This document shows, in pieces, positions 10,926-22,859 of a stretch of 64,000 bases of DNA. The notes under the pieces are model-generated. The model was not told where the DNA came from. It searched no databases and saw nothing but the letters and a program-made list of their open reading frames with translations. How positions within the stretch are numbered: the stretch's first letter is position 1; every line of letters starts with the position of its first letter. The position numbers and the translations under genes are program-made. Origin of the DNA: Girardinichthys multiradiatus (lineage: Eukaryota; Chordata; Actinopteri; Cyprinodontiformes; Goodeidae); assembly GCF_021462225.1 (NCBI RefSeq), contig NC_061795.1:46774880-46838879 (forward strand), written 5' to 3'.

Positions 10926-12879
10926 CAGGGATCAGACAGTCAAAAAATAAAAATCCCACAATAATCCCATAGTCTTCCAGAAAATACACAATGCCATGTT
11001 TTGTTGTAGCTGTGGCTCATGTCTGTAAGTGTAGACACACTGAGATGTAATCAGAAAGATCCAGATTTCCTGTAAGAAACGTTTCCTTGACTTTAAAAGA
11101 ATGCTTTAACATCATTTTTTGGGCGGAGTAACGTTTGAATCTGATTAATAGTATTTCAGATTGACTGCCTTCCTGTTTATTTTACTTCTCTCCTACAAAT
11201 GAAAGGAAAATTACAACAGACAACCAGAAAGACATGGCAGTTGGATTAAATCAATGAAAAAGTTTATTTAGTGGATCTGTGAGTTAAGAGCCCATATTGG
11301 TGATAAGAAACTATATACAGCTGAATTCAGCTATTTATATACATTGTAGAAAAAGACACAACAGTTTTTCTCAATGTCTAAAATTTAACATTTAATTTTA
11401 GTTTGGACTGCATTTGACTCCAGTAAATTCAAACTTCCTTCTGGGGATGTTTTGACTTGCTTAGGGGTCATAACCCCACATACCTCATAAGATACAACAG
11501 GCCCAGAACCACAATTACTGAAAAATCTGAAATGGGTGAAATCTAAATTAATCAGAAAAATATAGAAACAAATAAAATCAAAAGTGAATTTTGAGCAGTT
11601 TTATAAATTACTTCCTCAATTCATTAAACAGCTTCACTATCAGAAATAAACTGACACCCAGTGACTTGAATAATCTGGTCAAATTAAACAAATCTTCTCA
11701 ACTTTCACGGTAAGATCTTGCAGGCCAGATAGTTTTGTTCAGACAGTGGCACAAAGGGGATATTGCACCAAACATTTGGAATCTTTCACCCTTTAAACTC
11801 AATATTTTTACCGCATAGAATGCCGAGACGGTTTAATCTCTGATTAACACTCATCTCCTTCCTTGGGTTGCAGCCTAACCACAGCTTGTAGGTGATGATG
11901 TATTTTAATTCATGTTATATTTGATTTCATATTACTGTCTGCTGCACTGCTGTAATCTTGACATTTGCATCAGTGAAGAATGAATGTCTGATCCTGCAGT
12001 AAACAGACAGATAAAAACACGCTCTGCAATGTTTCCATCACTCAAACACAGAATAAACATGACTGCTAGACTCCCAGAGGAGTTTCCTAATCTCTCTAAG
12101 AAATCTTTATTAAACCATGAACATGAGCCAGCAGGTTTTCAGAGTGTGTGTTCACGTACTGGTGCCGTGTCTCTTTGTCGTGATATGCAGTGTTGTTTGT
12201 TTTGAAGGTGTTTGTCAGGCTGTCTGCCTATGTGTGTGTGTGTGTGTGTGTGTGTGGGGGGAGATCAGAGAAATTTGTGTTCAGATCAAATCGGGAGACT
12301 TCTGATGAAGCTTTAACTACACAAACGTTTGAGCGTTTGAGAGTTTCTTCAAATTTTAACAGTGGCAGAATTAGTGGGGCACTAAAACTTTTGGCCTAGT
12401 TGCGATGCATCTGTGCTGAATATTTTAGTGATGATTTTTCACGCTCAGAAACAAGGCCTCGGGCAACAGCATGTGCTCTCAGACCTTTTTATGGAAGAAA
12501 CACTCCTTTTATGATACCCATGTCATTGATTTCTACCCAAGCTCAGCCATTAGATAGCCTGGAGAATACTCACACAGAGCTTGCTTTTTTTTACTGCCAC
12601 ATGTGTGTGTGTTCTGGTTGGAAAGTGGAGGGGTGATTAAAAACGGTAGCTGATGTTGTAAAAGGTTCATTAATTAATCAGTTAATCCATGGGTGTCATG
12701 GAAAACAGTTCAGACATGCAGTCTGGTCCAATCATCACACAGGACAGTGGACACAACCTTAAAAGTTTTCTCCTTTATGTTCTGAGTTTAGCTGAGCGAA
12801 GCTTAACTTGATTGATTTATTTGACGCTCTGGTTTACGACTTCGCTATTTTTTTTAATTTTTAATATTTTTGCTTCATT
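10926..12879. other. Intergenic stretch with TG microsatellite and a possible Tc1 scrap
   Basis: No gene is recognised. A (TG)n run lies at about 12232-12256, followed by a G run. Around 11300-11400 the phrases 'atacagctgaattcagctatttatatacatt' and 'aatgtctaaaattta' faintly recall Sleeping-Beauty-type Tc1 ends, but the match is too weak to define an element. Confidence 0.4.
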
Positions 12880-13135
12880 TTCTTCAATTCATTTCAGTTT
12901 ATTTATTAGGCAGCAAATATCATCTCCAGGATCTTCACAAGGCAAACAGATCCAGCTTATATACAGAAATATCGTTTATTTAATTCCTATTAAATTACAG
13001 ACATTCCAATTGTTTAGTATTCATATAACAATGAAGTGAAATTCAGCTTCTGACACCATCTGGCAGAAAAGCTTTCTATCAAAGGAAGCCCAGCTAATTG
13101 ACTCTGCAGCAATCCCTCATCGTTCTGTATGAGAA
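12880..13135 (+). repeat. Teleost interspersed repeat, class unknown (copy 1)
   Basis: 'ttcaattcatttcagtttattta...atcatctcca...cttatatacagaaatat' followed by 'aaaagctttctatcaaaggaagcccagc' matches a repeat very common in percomorph genomes that I remember as non-coding. A second, shorter copy lies at 57.37-57.50 kb and shares the 'ttcaattca' head and the 'cttatatacagaaatat' body. I cannot name its class from sequence alone. Confidence 0.5.
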
Positions 13136-13837
13136 AATAATCTGTTCGAACCCTAAAGCAGGTCTCATCTTGTGTTCATACTGTCCAGGCTTGTTTTATG
13201 CTACATTTAAAATCTTTCTTCAGTAGAACCTAAACTAAAGCAGCTCTAAATCTAATTCTAACAACAAATTAAGTCCTATCATCGCTGTATTTTATTAAGT
13301 GCAATATTCATTAAAACCAAACAAGATATGTGAAAGCAATTGTGGAACCAGCTCATCTCATATCTTAGATGTATTCTGCTTATCGAGCTCCGGTTCTTAA
13401 CTTTGACGATCTGATAACTTTTCTGTTCTTCTAAATTTACTGTAACTCAATAGTAAACGCCTCATCAGTGGTGGCACAGTGTCAGAGAGTTGATTTCAGT
13501 GATAGACATTAATAAAGGATGACTTCACGGTAAGACTATCAGATCATCGTCTCCAAGCATTCTGGCTCCTCATCTGTTGATCAGATTTAAACTCTAGCCG
13601 GCTTTTTTGTTGAGGATTGTAAAATCCAAATCGTATGTCATGGTAATTGTAGATTGTTCTAAAATCTTTTCCTAGTAACAGTAAAACCTTTTCATTTAGA
13701 TATGAAAAACAGTGTTAGTCAGCTCCAGCAAAATATCAAGGCCCATCTTACATCATCTTCTGTGAAACATAAACTGACTAAAACCATAGAAGTTTGAGCC
13801 AGATGTGAGAAATACAAAACATCAGTTATGAGATTGC
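13136..13837. other. Intergenic, no recognised feature
   Basis: AT-rich sequence between two repeats. No coding exon, RNA gene or named repeat was recognised. Confidence 0.4.
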
Positions 13838-14151
13838 TCCATCCATCCATCTTTGATTCTCGCTTCTTCCATACAGGGGCATGGGGGGGACGGTACCTCT
13901 CTCCAGCGGTCTACGGGTCGCCAGTCCTTCACAGGGCAAACAACAATGTACACACCCATTCACACCTAAGACCAATTAACCTAACAGTCATGTTTTTGGA
14001 ATGAAGGAGGAAGCCAGAGTACCTGGAGAGAACCAATGCATGCACAGGGAGAACATGCAAACTCAATGCAGAAAAGGCCCAGGCCAGGAGTCAAACCCAG
14101 GACGCTCTTGCAGCACTGCAACAGTGCTACCAACTGTGCCACTGTGCAGCC
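13838..14151 (-). repeat. tRNA-derived SINE, near full length
   Basis: Read on the minus strand it begins 'ggctgcacagtggcacagtt', continues to a Pol III B-box-like GGTTTGACTCC (complement of 14088-14098), then the conserved body 'gtttgcatgttctccctgtg'. It ends in a short tandem 'gatggatggatgga' tail (13838-13851). The A-box-like segment TGGCACAGTTGG lies near the head. This is a well-known, very abundant fish repeat. Another near-complete copy is at 43.65-44.02 kb, also on the minus strand, and several 5'-truncated copies occur in this window. Confidence 0.8.
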
Positions 14152-14929
14152 AGTGAGATTGCATAAGGGAAGAAATGTTGAGCCAGAAACTAAACGTTTA
14201 TTAAATTTTGCATACAGTTTTAAAAGCATTTTAGTCACTTTTTGTTGTTTAATTACATTGAATCTTTTAGTATTCCTACAATAAACCATGTCGTTATTTT
14301 ATTTAGCAGTTTTCAGTGTTCTCAGAACAGTCCCTACATAATGACACCAGACACCGTGCTTCACAGTTACAGTCTGTGGGGGTCAATGTCCTGCATGTTT
14401 AGCTGTGTTCCTGCCTCAGCACAACAGGTTCAAATGAAGGCATCACCTCCTCAGCTTGTCACTGAGTTCCTCACAAACACGTTTTGTTATTGTGTAAAAA
14501 AGAAAAAAAAACAGAACAACCATACCTGCTCTGACTATTTCAGCACAAGTTGACCGCTGTAACTTGATAACTAAGATATCATGTAAAACCGATAAACCAA
14601 TGAACACAAACATTGTTTTCTTGAAACAACAGGTTATCTACAGAAACATCCAGTCAAACATTTTGTGAAACTTTCCCCAAGTAAATAAAATCCGAGAACC
14701 TAGAATCTGTTGACTAAAATACAAATACCTGTGATTTTCCATAGTTCAGAATATCCCTTCATACATTTCCTGTTCTTGCTTAAGCCTTGCAGGGTTGTTG
14801 AGGCTGGTGCCTAAAATATTCAGTATTTCAAACTATTGTTTTAAGTTTATTACTTAGGTATGATCAGTTGCTTTCTTTACCATGTATGTATCTTAAGTGA
14901 TTGTTGGAAGGATTTTGAGATACCTATCC
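14152..14929. other. Intergenic, no recognised feature
   Basis: No family similarity in the open frames. An A-rich tract lies near 14497-14510. Confidence 0.4.
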
Positions 14930-15060
14930 TATTGGCAACGTACCAGAGATGCACAGCAATACCATGCATGCATGGTGAGAGCATGCAAACTCCACACAGA
15001 AAGACCCAGGCTAAGATACAAACCCGACTGCCAGGCAAGGCAATGCATTCATACCACGAC
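14930..15060 (-). repeat. Degraded fragment of the same tRNA-derived SINE
   Basis: On the plus strand it contains 'catggtgagagcatgcaaac' and 'cacacagaaagacccaggct', then 'acaaacccg' where the B box complement should be. These are the same blocks, in the same order, as in the 13.84-14.15 kb copy but much more diverged. It lies inside a 166-codon open frame (14860-15360) that I do not regard as a gene. Confidence 0.6.
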
Positions 15061-16911
15061 TTAAAACTGAATAAATTAAGGAAATGTGTCATCTCTCCTT
15101 TTCTTTACCAGCATTTACAGCTGACCAAGCAGCAACACAACAGCTTCATGCTGCAGTTTCTCTGCTTTTTCCTGTGGATGCAAATTGTCTCTGAAACTCA
15201 AAGATTAGGCATGAACAAAAAGAGAATTTCTACACACCTCCACATCACCTGGTTTTGTTTTTGCTCTTGTTTCTCATTATTATTCAAGCATCTAAACAGA
15301 AAAAACATCTTCTTTGTTCACTGGGTGAGAAGATGCTTCTGCAGCCTAATAAATATTTAAAATGCACCAATAAAGCAGAAGCAGAGAGAAGCTTGCAATG
15401 CCACAGTGACACAAAGCTGACTCCAGTGTTTGTCAGGAGGCTCTTCCATGCTCATCTGCTTGATGTGTGAGACGAACAAAGCACCTCCTGATCCAACTTA
15501 CTGCTGGATTTCATCTCCTCCATTACAACGAAGTTCTGTCACGGAGAAATGAGCTGTTGAAACTTTCTTAACAGTCAGCTTCTCTATAAAAGACAAATGT
15601 CTGGAAAGTGTCACTCTGCTATAAAACTAAAGCTGTAAAGTGGCAAATACAGCATACAGGGGGGGGGGGGGGGGTGTTCTCCATCTCCATGGGACTCTAA
15701 TGATAAACAAACTGTTGTGGTGCCAGTGGCTCCTTTTAATAAAATGACCTGCACACTGCGTGTTCACTGTGGCTCAACTTAACCATCTGCTTACATCAGT
15801 GACTGAGAATCAGCCTTAACATCCATGCTTGCTCGCTGTGATCGTCTTCACACAAACACACACTTACACCGATGGATGTACAGTACGGTGGCATGCAGAC
15901 GCTTCTGCATGCATGTGTGCGTGTTTATTCCTGGGCAGACGATGGGATCCCGTGGCTTAAGGACAAATTTGGAACGGCACAGGGTCCAGTATAGAGTTAT
16001 AGAGTTACGGTCAGCCAGTCTGTCTGTCTTTCTGTCTGTGTGTCTGTTTGTCTGTCTGCAGGGGAGACGGCTACAGGGTCTACAGAGGACTGCTGCTGAA
16101 GGCAGAAAATAACAAACATTGTGCCACAAGTAGCTGTGGTGAACAATTCCATCTGTTTGTACTTTGGACATCAGTGGACGAGTTAAGCTCTTATTTAGAA
16201 TCTGAATAAAGAATGTGGAAATAAATGAAAGAACAATCTGTTTTGGTGCCCCCTAGTGGAATAAAACAGAAAATGTTGGTTTTCACTCTTCCTTAAAACG
16301 ATTTGCTGCTCCAGACATTGAGGTGTTAAAAACAGACTCAAAATGTACCTTTCAAGAGCCCTTTTAGATCTTCTATCCTTTTGTGCTTTTGATGACTTTG
16401 CTTGTTTTGTCAACATATATATATATATATATATTTTATCTTTGTCATGGCTTGTATTGCAGCACTTTGAGATCACCCCAACTATATCTTATTCAACTTG
16501 CCTTCTTTTGAGCTGTACCATTTTTAACACCAAAGTCCAAGAAACAGTTTTTAACAACACTCATGGATGTAACATGTTGATTTAATTAATGACAAAAATA
16601 TTTCAAATGAAAAACTTCCACAATAAAATCCCTCTACGATTTTATTGCATAAAAGTTCTGGGAGTGATGTGGGAATACAGTTTTAGTTGCGACAGTTCAC
16701 ATTGTTTTCAGATTGTTGTGAAGAGTGATGATATGTATTTTAAGTATTGTGACAACATTTGCTGATTTAAAACATTTACCTTTTGTCCGAAAACAATTGT
16801 TACTGTACATTTAACCTAGATGAACGACTGACTTCCTTTGAGTGCATCTATATGTAATCGGTATAGATGAAGCTGTGAAACAATCTAGCTGAACTCACCT
16901 TGATCTGCAAT
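15061..16911. other. Intergenic stretch with simple repeats
   Basis: Holds a G run of about 15 at 15660-15674, a TCTG/TGTC-rich stretch at about 16018-16058 and (TA)n at about 16414-16433. No gene is recognised. Confidence 0.5.
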
Positions 16912-17995
16912 CTAAAGGGGCCATATCATGTAAAATCCACTATTTTAGCTTTTAAATACATTTTGTCGTGTACTTGGAGTCTGTAGGAGTGCAGAAAGGT
17001 TGAATTTAGTCTCTCCAGGTGTTGCAGAGATATCTTTATATTCAGTTTGGGTCATATTTTTCAGTCCATTCAGTTTTTCTAACATCTGATAGGTGTTTCC
17101 AACTGTTACGTCACAGTATTTGCTGGTAAATACAGGTAAATACGGTCATGGACTTTCCGCTGATCAATTTCGCGTATTCACCATATTTATTTCTAGCGGT
17201 GATTTTGTAGTCCAAGCTCAAGTATGACGTTACAAGAAGATAAGTTTGATTTGGTTGTTGGGTGTATTAACATACACAATTTATTACACTGTCCCCCTGA
17301 ACCTCATCAAAGTGCCCGGTTAAATTATATTTTTCAGGGAAATGTTCCCACATCAATGGAGAAATTCCTCATCGCCTGCTTGAAACACTTCAAGGACGAG
17401 TTCTTCAGCAACCTCGGCCAGTATCAAGAAGGATTTGCTGAAAGACTTCATCTGATTAAGGGGTCAGTACCTCCTGTCTTTGGAAACGACGACACAGCAA
17501 AGTGGTAAGCTGCAAATAACGCTAAAATTACAACAAACTTTACTTTTGACTTAAATTTATTGCGTTGATATGATGTCTTGGCCATTGTTCTGATAGCAGT
17601 AGCATCTGATAGCAGTAGCGCTATGTGCAGTTTTTAGCTCCTTGAGGACAGAACCATCCTGCATGTTTGAACATTATTATTACAAAAACAGTTGATTTTG
17701 ATGTTCTTGTCTTGTTTCTGCGGCGCTAAATAATTGTTATCAAACTACAAAAATGGCCGAACGGGTTAAAGTTCAGCGCTCTTTGACCTGGAGGGAGGCG
17801 GGATGGAAAGCGCCTCAACAGCGTTTAAAGAGACAGGATAAAAAAAGTTGCTCTCAGACGCACCTCAGAACAGGTCAAAGAGGAGCTACAAGAAAAAGGA
17901 GTTCAGACCAAAGCATTGCAGGTCCACTTTATATAGACCACAACTGGATGATGAAAAGGAAGGATTTTAAAGCATGAGACGTTCCCTTTAACATA
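16912..17995 (+). mobile_element. TIR-bounded DNA transposon relic with THAP-like exon
   Basis: The left end, 'taaaggggccatatcatg' followed by 'taaaatcc', is matched by the inverted right end (complement: 'taaagggaacgtctcatgct' then 'ttaaaatcc'). This gives imperfect terminal inverted repeats of about 28 bp flanking about 1.08 kb. The interior carries a THAP-like exon (17224-17505). THAP zinc fingers occur in P-element and ISL2EU/Harbinger-type transposases, so one of these groups is the likely source. No DDE transposase domain remains. A target-site duplication was not clear. Confidence 0.65.
17224..17505 (+). pseudogene. THAP-domain C-terminal half, orphan exon in transposon relic
   Basis: A 94-codon open frame contains 'ACLKHFKDEFFSNLGQYQEG' then 'FAERLHLIKGSVPPVF'. 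This fits the second half of a THAP zinc finger: C-x2-H, then F, and the closing L-x3-(A/S)VP-x-(I/V)F motif. The frame ends at a strong donor-like AAGTGGTAAGC near 17500-17512, so it looks like an exon. The N-terminal C2 half of the finger is not visible in frame upstream. The 5' portion (MTLQEDKFDLVVGC...) is unassigned. Probably non-functional, and mobilised with the surrounding TIR element. Confidence 0.5.
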
Positions 17996-18099
17996 ATTAT
18001 AATGAAGGTGATTTTTTTTCCCCCCGATTTTGAGTCGCCCCCTGGAGGCCACGGCACCATTAGCATTTGCCTATATTCTCTAATGGGTCAGCCAGCTCT

Positions 18100-18640
18100 G
18101 ATCAACAGTTACCTCCATAGAAAAGCATGAAGCCATCATCTATTTGCACCCAAACAGCCTCAAATGCAGGAAACTGCTGCTGAGAATACTACAACTCAAA
18201 GAATAGTTTTCTGGAGGTTCAGCTACAGAGGAGAAGGCTTCAGGATGTCCAAGAAGATCCAGCAAGTTGCCAGGCTTACTCCTTTTAAAGTAGTTGCCAT
18301 TGTGTCATGTTGCCACCAGTGCAGAGCTTGTTCATTGGTGGGCGTGACTGTATGTACAGCTGTATGTACGTCAAAGGGACTGTTTTGGCAAGAAGACCAG
18401 ACAAGAAGCCAATTCCATCCAAGAAAACCAATAACAAAGAAGGAATAAGAAAAGAAGAGAGTGGGAATGTGTCTTACGTGATGGCAACAGTAAAGCATCT
18501 TGATTCAATCAATGTGTGGGGTTGATTCACACCCAGGGGAGTTAAGGGGGGTTCCAGATTTTTGTGGAGTTGGAAGATCTTGAACCTGACTTCCATCAAG
18601 CTTAAGATTCCTTGGGGTCATTAGCTAAAATGCAGTACAA
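18100..18640 (+). mobile_element. Tc1-like transposase relic
   Basis: Around 18450-18530 a frame reads 'VSYVMATVKHLDSINVWG', close to the Tc1 signature 'TVKHPDSVMIWGCFS'. Upstream, 'RRPDKKPIPSK' sits where Tc1 proteins carry an R-rich 'RRPGE' segment. The rest is riddled with stops and frameshifts. The similarity is limited to these blocks, so the boundaries are approximate. Confidence 0.5.
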
Positions 18641-18918
18641 TCATTTGATTCGCTTTAAACTAAAACACTAATTTCCATCACAAAATAGTCCTTATTTCAA
18701 GTAAAGCTTTTGATCTTGATATCAGTGTTTTTCACTATATCGCTTAGAATAAAGGATGCAGTTCAAAATGTCAACCAGCAGAGCTGTGTGGAGGGAGAGC
18801 TGCAGATTGCATCACCATCCCATGTTAGAGTGGAGTCGGGGATCCTGCCAGGAGGCCAAGCCAGTTGCCATAGATACTAGAGACTGTCAGTGCAGGAAAC
18901 AAACATTGCCAGACTAAA

Positions 18919-19103
<185 letters not shown>

Positions 19104-19839
19104 ACGTCTAGTTATGCAGTGACTCCATCCCACCACTAGGTGGCTCACCCGTTCCACTTCCAAAGAGCAAATCTTCAGAAGGTCTCTCAGTCTCTGTAAC
19201 ACCTGAATCTCACCATAGACATACTGTCATTGTGGGCAACAAGTACAGCTATAGTGTTATAATCCTTTGACTCACCCACAAAATATTCCGGGCTTTAAGC
19301 AAAACTGAGCTTCTGAACTTCCTCTTCTGATATCCTGTCAGTTTGCATATGGTGCTTGAAATCTTTAAACAGAAAGAGTTGCCCTCTTTAATATTAAAAA
19401 CATTTCTCCATCTAAGACAATTTTATAGTCATTAAAACCTTTTTCTCCCACTGATGGTTTCATAGATGTTTCATCAATGGATGCGCACATGCATGATGGT
19501 GCAGTGCAGTGCCATCTCTGCATGAAGGTTCAGGGTTTGAGCCTTCTGCTCTATTGATCCAGTTGCCTCATCTACAATCATCTCATTTGTTTTGCAAAAC
19601 ATTTTAAGTATGACAGTAAAGCTGTGGGTCAAAGAAGGGCGGGATGTCTGTTTGTCGAGTTCGTTTCTGAATTGAACCAACTGAAGAATGTGTTCAAGTC
19701 ATTGGATCTGTCCAGACTTCCATCTATCTGATCTTCTTTCCTTCTGTCTGAAGCCAGTGATGAGGTTGCACTTCAGCTTCTACCCTTATGTCTCATTGCT
19801 GTCTTTAATCTCTACATCTTAAATTGCTTTTGTATACTT
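19104..19839. other. Intergenic, no recognised feature
   Basis: No gene or named repeat recognised. 'cccaccactaggtggctcac' near 19130 is a short palindrome-like motif without known meaning. Confidence 0.4.
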
Positions 19840-20060
19840 CTCAGTAATGTAGTCTTTTGCAGCCTCTATCAGGTTTTATGCCAGGATTGCCCTATATCTA
19901 GCTCCATTCATCTTTCCGTCAACTCCCCATCTGTGGTCAAGAAAAACATCCCTACAGTATGTTGCTGCCACTACAATGTTTAATGGTGTGTTCAGGGCGA
20001 TGTGCAGTATTAGTATTCCTCACACAGCATTTTGCATGTAAGCCATAAACTACAGTTCAG
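19840..20060 (-). mobile_element. Tc1-like transposon fragment
   Basis: 'ccctatatctagctccattcatcttt' and 'aatggtgtgttcagggcgatgtgcagtatta' match the non-coding strand of the Tc1 transposase segment that encodes 'GKMN.AKY' and the KHGGGS region. The same block occurs at 1100-1210. This is a short, strongly diverged fragment whose coding strand is minus. Confidence 0.6.
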
Positions 20061-21265
20061 ACTAATAAAAAATTGCATTTTACACAATTGCTGGTGAAAT
20101 AAATAATAAAATGTATCACATTCCATTAAGTTATTTTTCTATAGAAGTGGAGGATTGTTTTATTCTAAACTACAGGTTATAAAACTGCAATGTATTGTAT
20201 AGAAATGCATGAAATTGAATAAAGGTTTAGCTTTATTCATGAGAATTTTACAAAAAAAAAGAAAACCCTGTGAGACCCTGTAAGCCTAGAAAACCAATTT
20301 TTTAGCAAAGCAGCATTTAAAAAGTGCCCTATTTTTCTTTGTGAAGCATATGTTCCACTTCAAACAGAAACATTAAACATAAAAAGCATTCTGGGCTTTT
20401 GTTGTTTTTTACCCACTTTTTACCCAATTTACCCACTTTTCAGAGCTGAGTACAAGCCTCGTGAGCTGACATGTTGCCTAGCTGGTGGGGATCATGTTCG
20501 CTGGCACATAGTGGGTCAGATGGGCAGTCAGGTGATGTGCACTAGGTGGAGGCTTGCTGAGAACAACTTCTAGGGTGGAATATAAATTCAAGAGTCTCGC
20601 ATAGAAACCACAAGCTGGAACTGAGGGTGATGGTGAAGGAGGAGTTTGCGTGTTGAACCGTGGAGGCAGACAGATGCTCAGTGATAGGTGATGACATCCA
20701 GGTGTGCACTCTCAGTGGCAGGAGGAGGGAAAAATTATGATTAGTATGACACTTTTGTCACAGGATAGTCTGGACATCTGGGTTTGTGCCAACAGCCTCA
20801 TCATAATTTAGAATCACTGTTTGGTTCTCAGACATTTTAATTTTTACCCACTGTGTCCGCTCTGCATACTAATTCTTGCACTGATGTATATGCAAAGAAA
20901 GTCACCTGCTATCAATCTGACATGATCCTGCTGGCTTCTGAATCCCACCTGAAGGTCAGACCTGAAGAGGAAAAACAGTTGGTTTAATTCAGGAAAACAG
21001 TGAGTTTGTGTCCTGAAAGGCTGAAGCTTGTGACACATTCATAACATAAAAATGTATGACAATATTAACTTACTAATAACTGAAAATCACAACCATTTTT
21101 ACATCATAGACATATGAAACAACCATGACTGTTTCATATTTACTTCAGAAAGTTGTGTTTTTGGTTGTATTGCTCAATAACGGATCATTTTCTTTTGATT
21201 TCCTACATTTTGCTCTTGATAAATTTGCAATAATAATCTGTAACTTCTCAAACACAAATGTCCTC
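20061..21265. other. Intergenic, no recognised feature
   Basis: Holds no supportable gene. The 20440-20740 segment is GC-richer and G-rich on the plus strand but matches nothing I can name. Confidence 0.4.
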
Positions 21266-21515
21266 GTGTAAATATAGTATCTCACAAAAGTGTGTACACC
21301 CCTCACATTTTGGTAAATATTTTTTCGTTTCTTTTCATGGAACAACACTGAAAAAAAGACACTTTGATACAGTGTAAAGTACTCATTGTACAGCTTGTAA
21401 AACGTGTAAATTTGCTGTCTCATCAAAACAACTCAACAAACAGCCATTATTATCTAAACCGCTGGGAACAAAAATGAGTACACCCCTAAGCGAAAATGCC
21501 CGTTACAGTATTGGA
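21265..21515 (+). mobile_element. IR/DR-type end of a Tc1-like transposon
   Basis: Two direct repeats, 'acaaaagtgtgtacacccct' (21284-21303) and 'acaaaaatgagtacacccct' (21468-21487), lie about 184 bp apart. This is the arrangement of outer and inner transposase-binding repeats in IR/DR Tc1 elements such as Sleeping Beauty. The intervening 'caacactgaaaaaaagacac' and 'agccattattatctaaaccgctgg' blocks match a common teleost family. I did not find the opposite terminal repeat, so this is a solo end. Confidence 0.7.
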
Positions 21516-21919
21516 TGCATAGAAGTGATTCTGGATTATTTTTTACTCAAAGCCATATATCTTCATGTGCCGTAAAAAAGCAAGAATGATACACAGTGTG
21601 GTTTATTAAATGTCCAAAATAACAGTACAGACATCTTTCCTTTACACAAGCAAGCCGTCTTCATGGACTTCATTTCAGTCCGAATTCCAGACTTTTCATG
21701 CGTTATGACCACAATATTAAAAGTGTATGTTAATGCAAAATACTTTATTGTGAATTTAACTATAATAAAACACAAGCAGAAGATGAGTGAGGAGTAAACA
21801 TGAGTAAATAAACCAGGTGCTATTTTATGATGCAGTTAATATACTAAATATCAATGAATCTGCCAAAAATTACCAACGTATTGTATAAAACGTTTTTACA
21901 AAACTGTTTCTATAAATGT
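21516..21919. other. Intergenic, no recognised feature
   Basis: AT-rich, no gene seen. Confidence 0.4.
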
Positions 21920-22030
21920 GAAATGTCTGTAAGGCTGATCTGACAAGGGTGTACCTTGCCTCTCACCCAATGATTGCTGAAGATACGCTCTATGGATGGA
22001 GGGAAGGATGGATAATGGATGGATGACAAG
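21920..22030 (+). repeat. 5'-truncated SINE tail
   Basis: 'aagggtgtaccttgcctctcacccaatgattgctg' ending in 'ggatggataatggatggatga' corresponds to the 3' part of the SINE family at 13.84 and 43.65 kb, here on the plus strand. The 5' part with the Pol III boxes is missing. Confidence 0.6.
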
Positions 22031-22859
22031 CTGCTTCTGTTTTCAGGCTTTTAGTAACCTTGAACATAATTAGTTTACCTAAAAAGTTGTTTGTGCTTCA
22101 ACTCTGTTTACATTTATTAAGTCAGTTTAAAGATTTTTTCACTAATAACAACATATGAAAGGGTCTAAAAAAAGACACAGTTACTCGTGCAAAAACGACA
22201 CCAACAAATACTTTAACTTTAAAAGCGTTGGAAACAATGTCCACAACAGCTGAAAACACATATTTTTCAATTAGTAGTTGTATGCTATGCATCTTCACTC
22301 AGAGTCGCTGCTTCTTAAGTCCGAACTGTGTTCTAGGTCTTTTTGTAGATTAACGTTGGTGGTGGGTCGTGCTCATGAAATCACCAGCCCTCTGGCTAAA
22401 CATCTCAAGGTGAATAACAATTACTTATTCTGCTTGATCTCAGGACACCCCCCACCCTTCAAAAAGATGTACCCTCCTTCTTTTTGCTTCTTCACTTCCT
22501 AACAGTTCTCTTTAAACTTTCATTCAAACCCACATAACATTTCTGCTGAGGAGCCTTTCTTGCAGGACTCAAGCAGAAGCTTGTCGGTTTCTTGTATAAT
22601 TTATGATGATGTATTTCTTTATGATGTGCTATTTTAAATTTGAGGGAGAAAAACTCCAGCGCAAAGTCTTCATGCTTCAAAAGAAGTTATAGTATGACAT
22701 TTTTAAAATAATAAATGGTATATTTATATCTGATTGACCAAATTTCCTTTTTCAGTACTAAAGGGGAAACAACAATATAACCTCCAAAACAGGAATGGTT
22801 TTGCAAGGGGAGGCAGACATTTTTCCCTACTTGCTTTTTTTAAACTGCTTTTCAGTATT
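22031..22859. other. Intergenic, no recognised feature
   Basis: AT-rich sequence, no gene seen. Confidence 0.4.

Noticed and set aside
14860..15360. 166-codon open frame on the plus strand
   Set aside because: The longest plus-strand frame in the region but without any recognisable domain, and it overlaps a degraded SINE.
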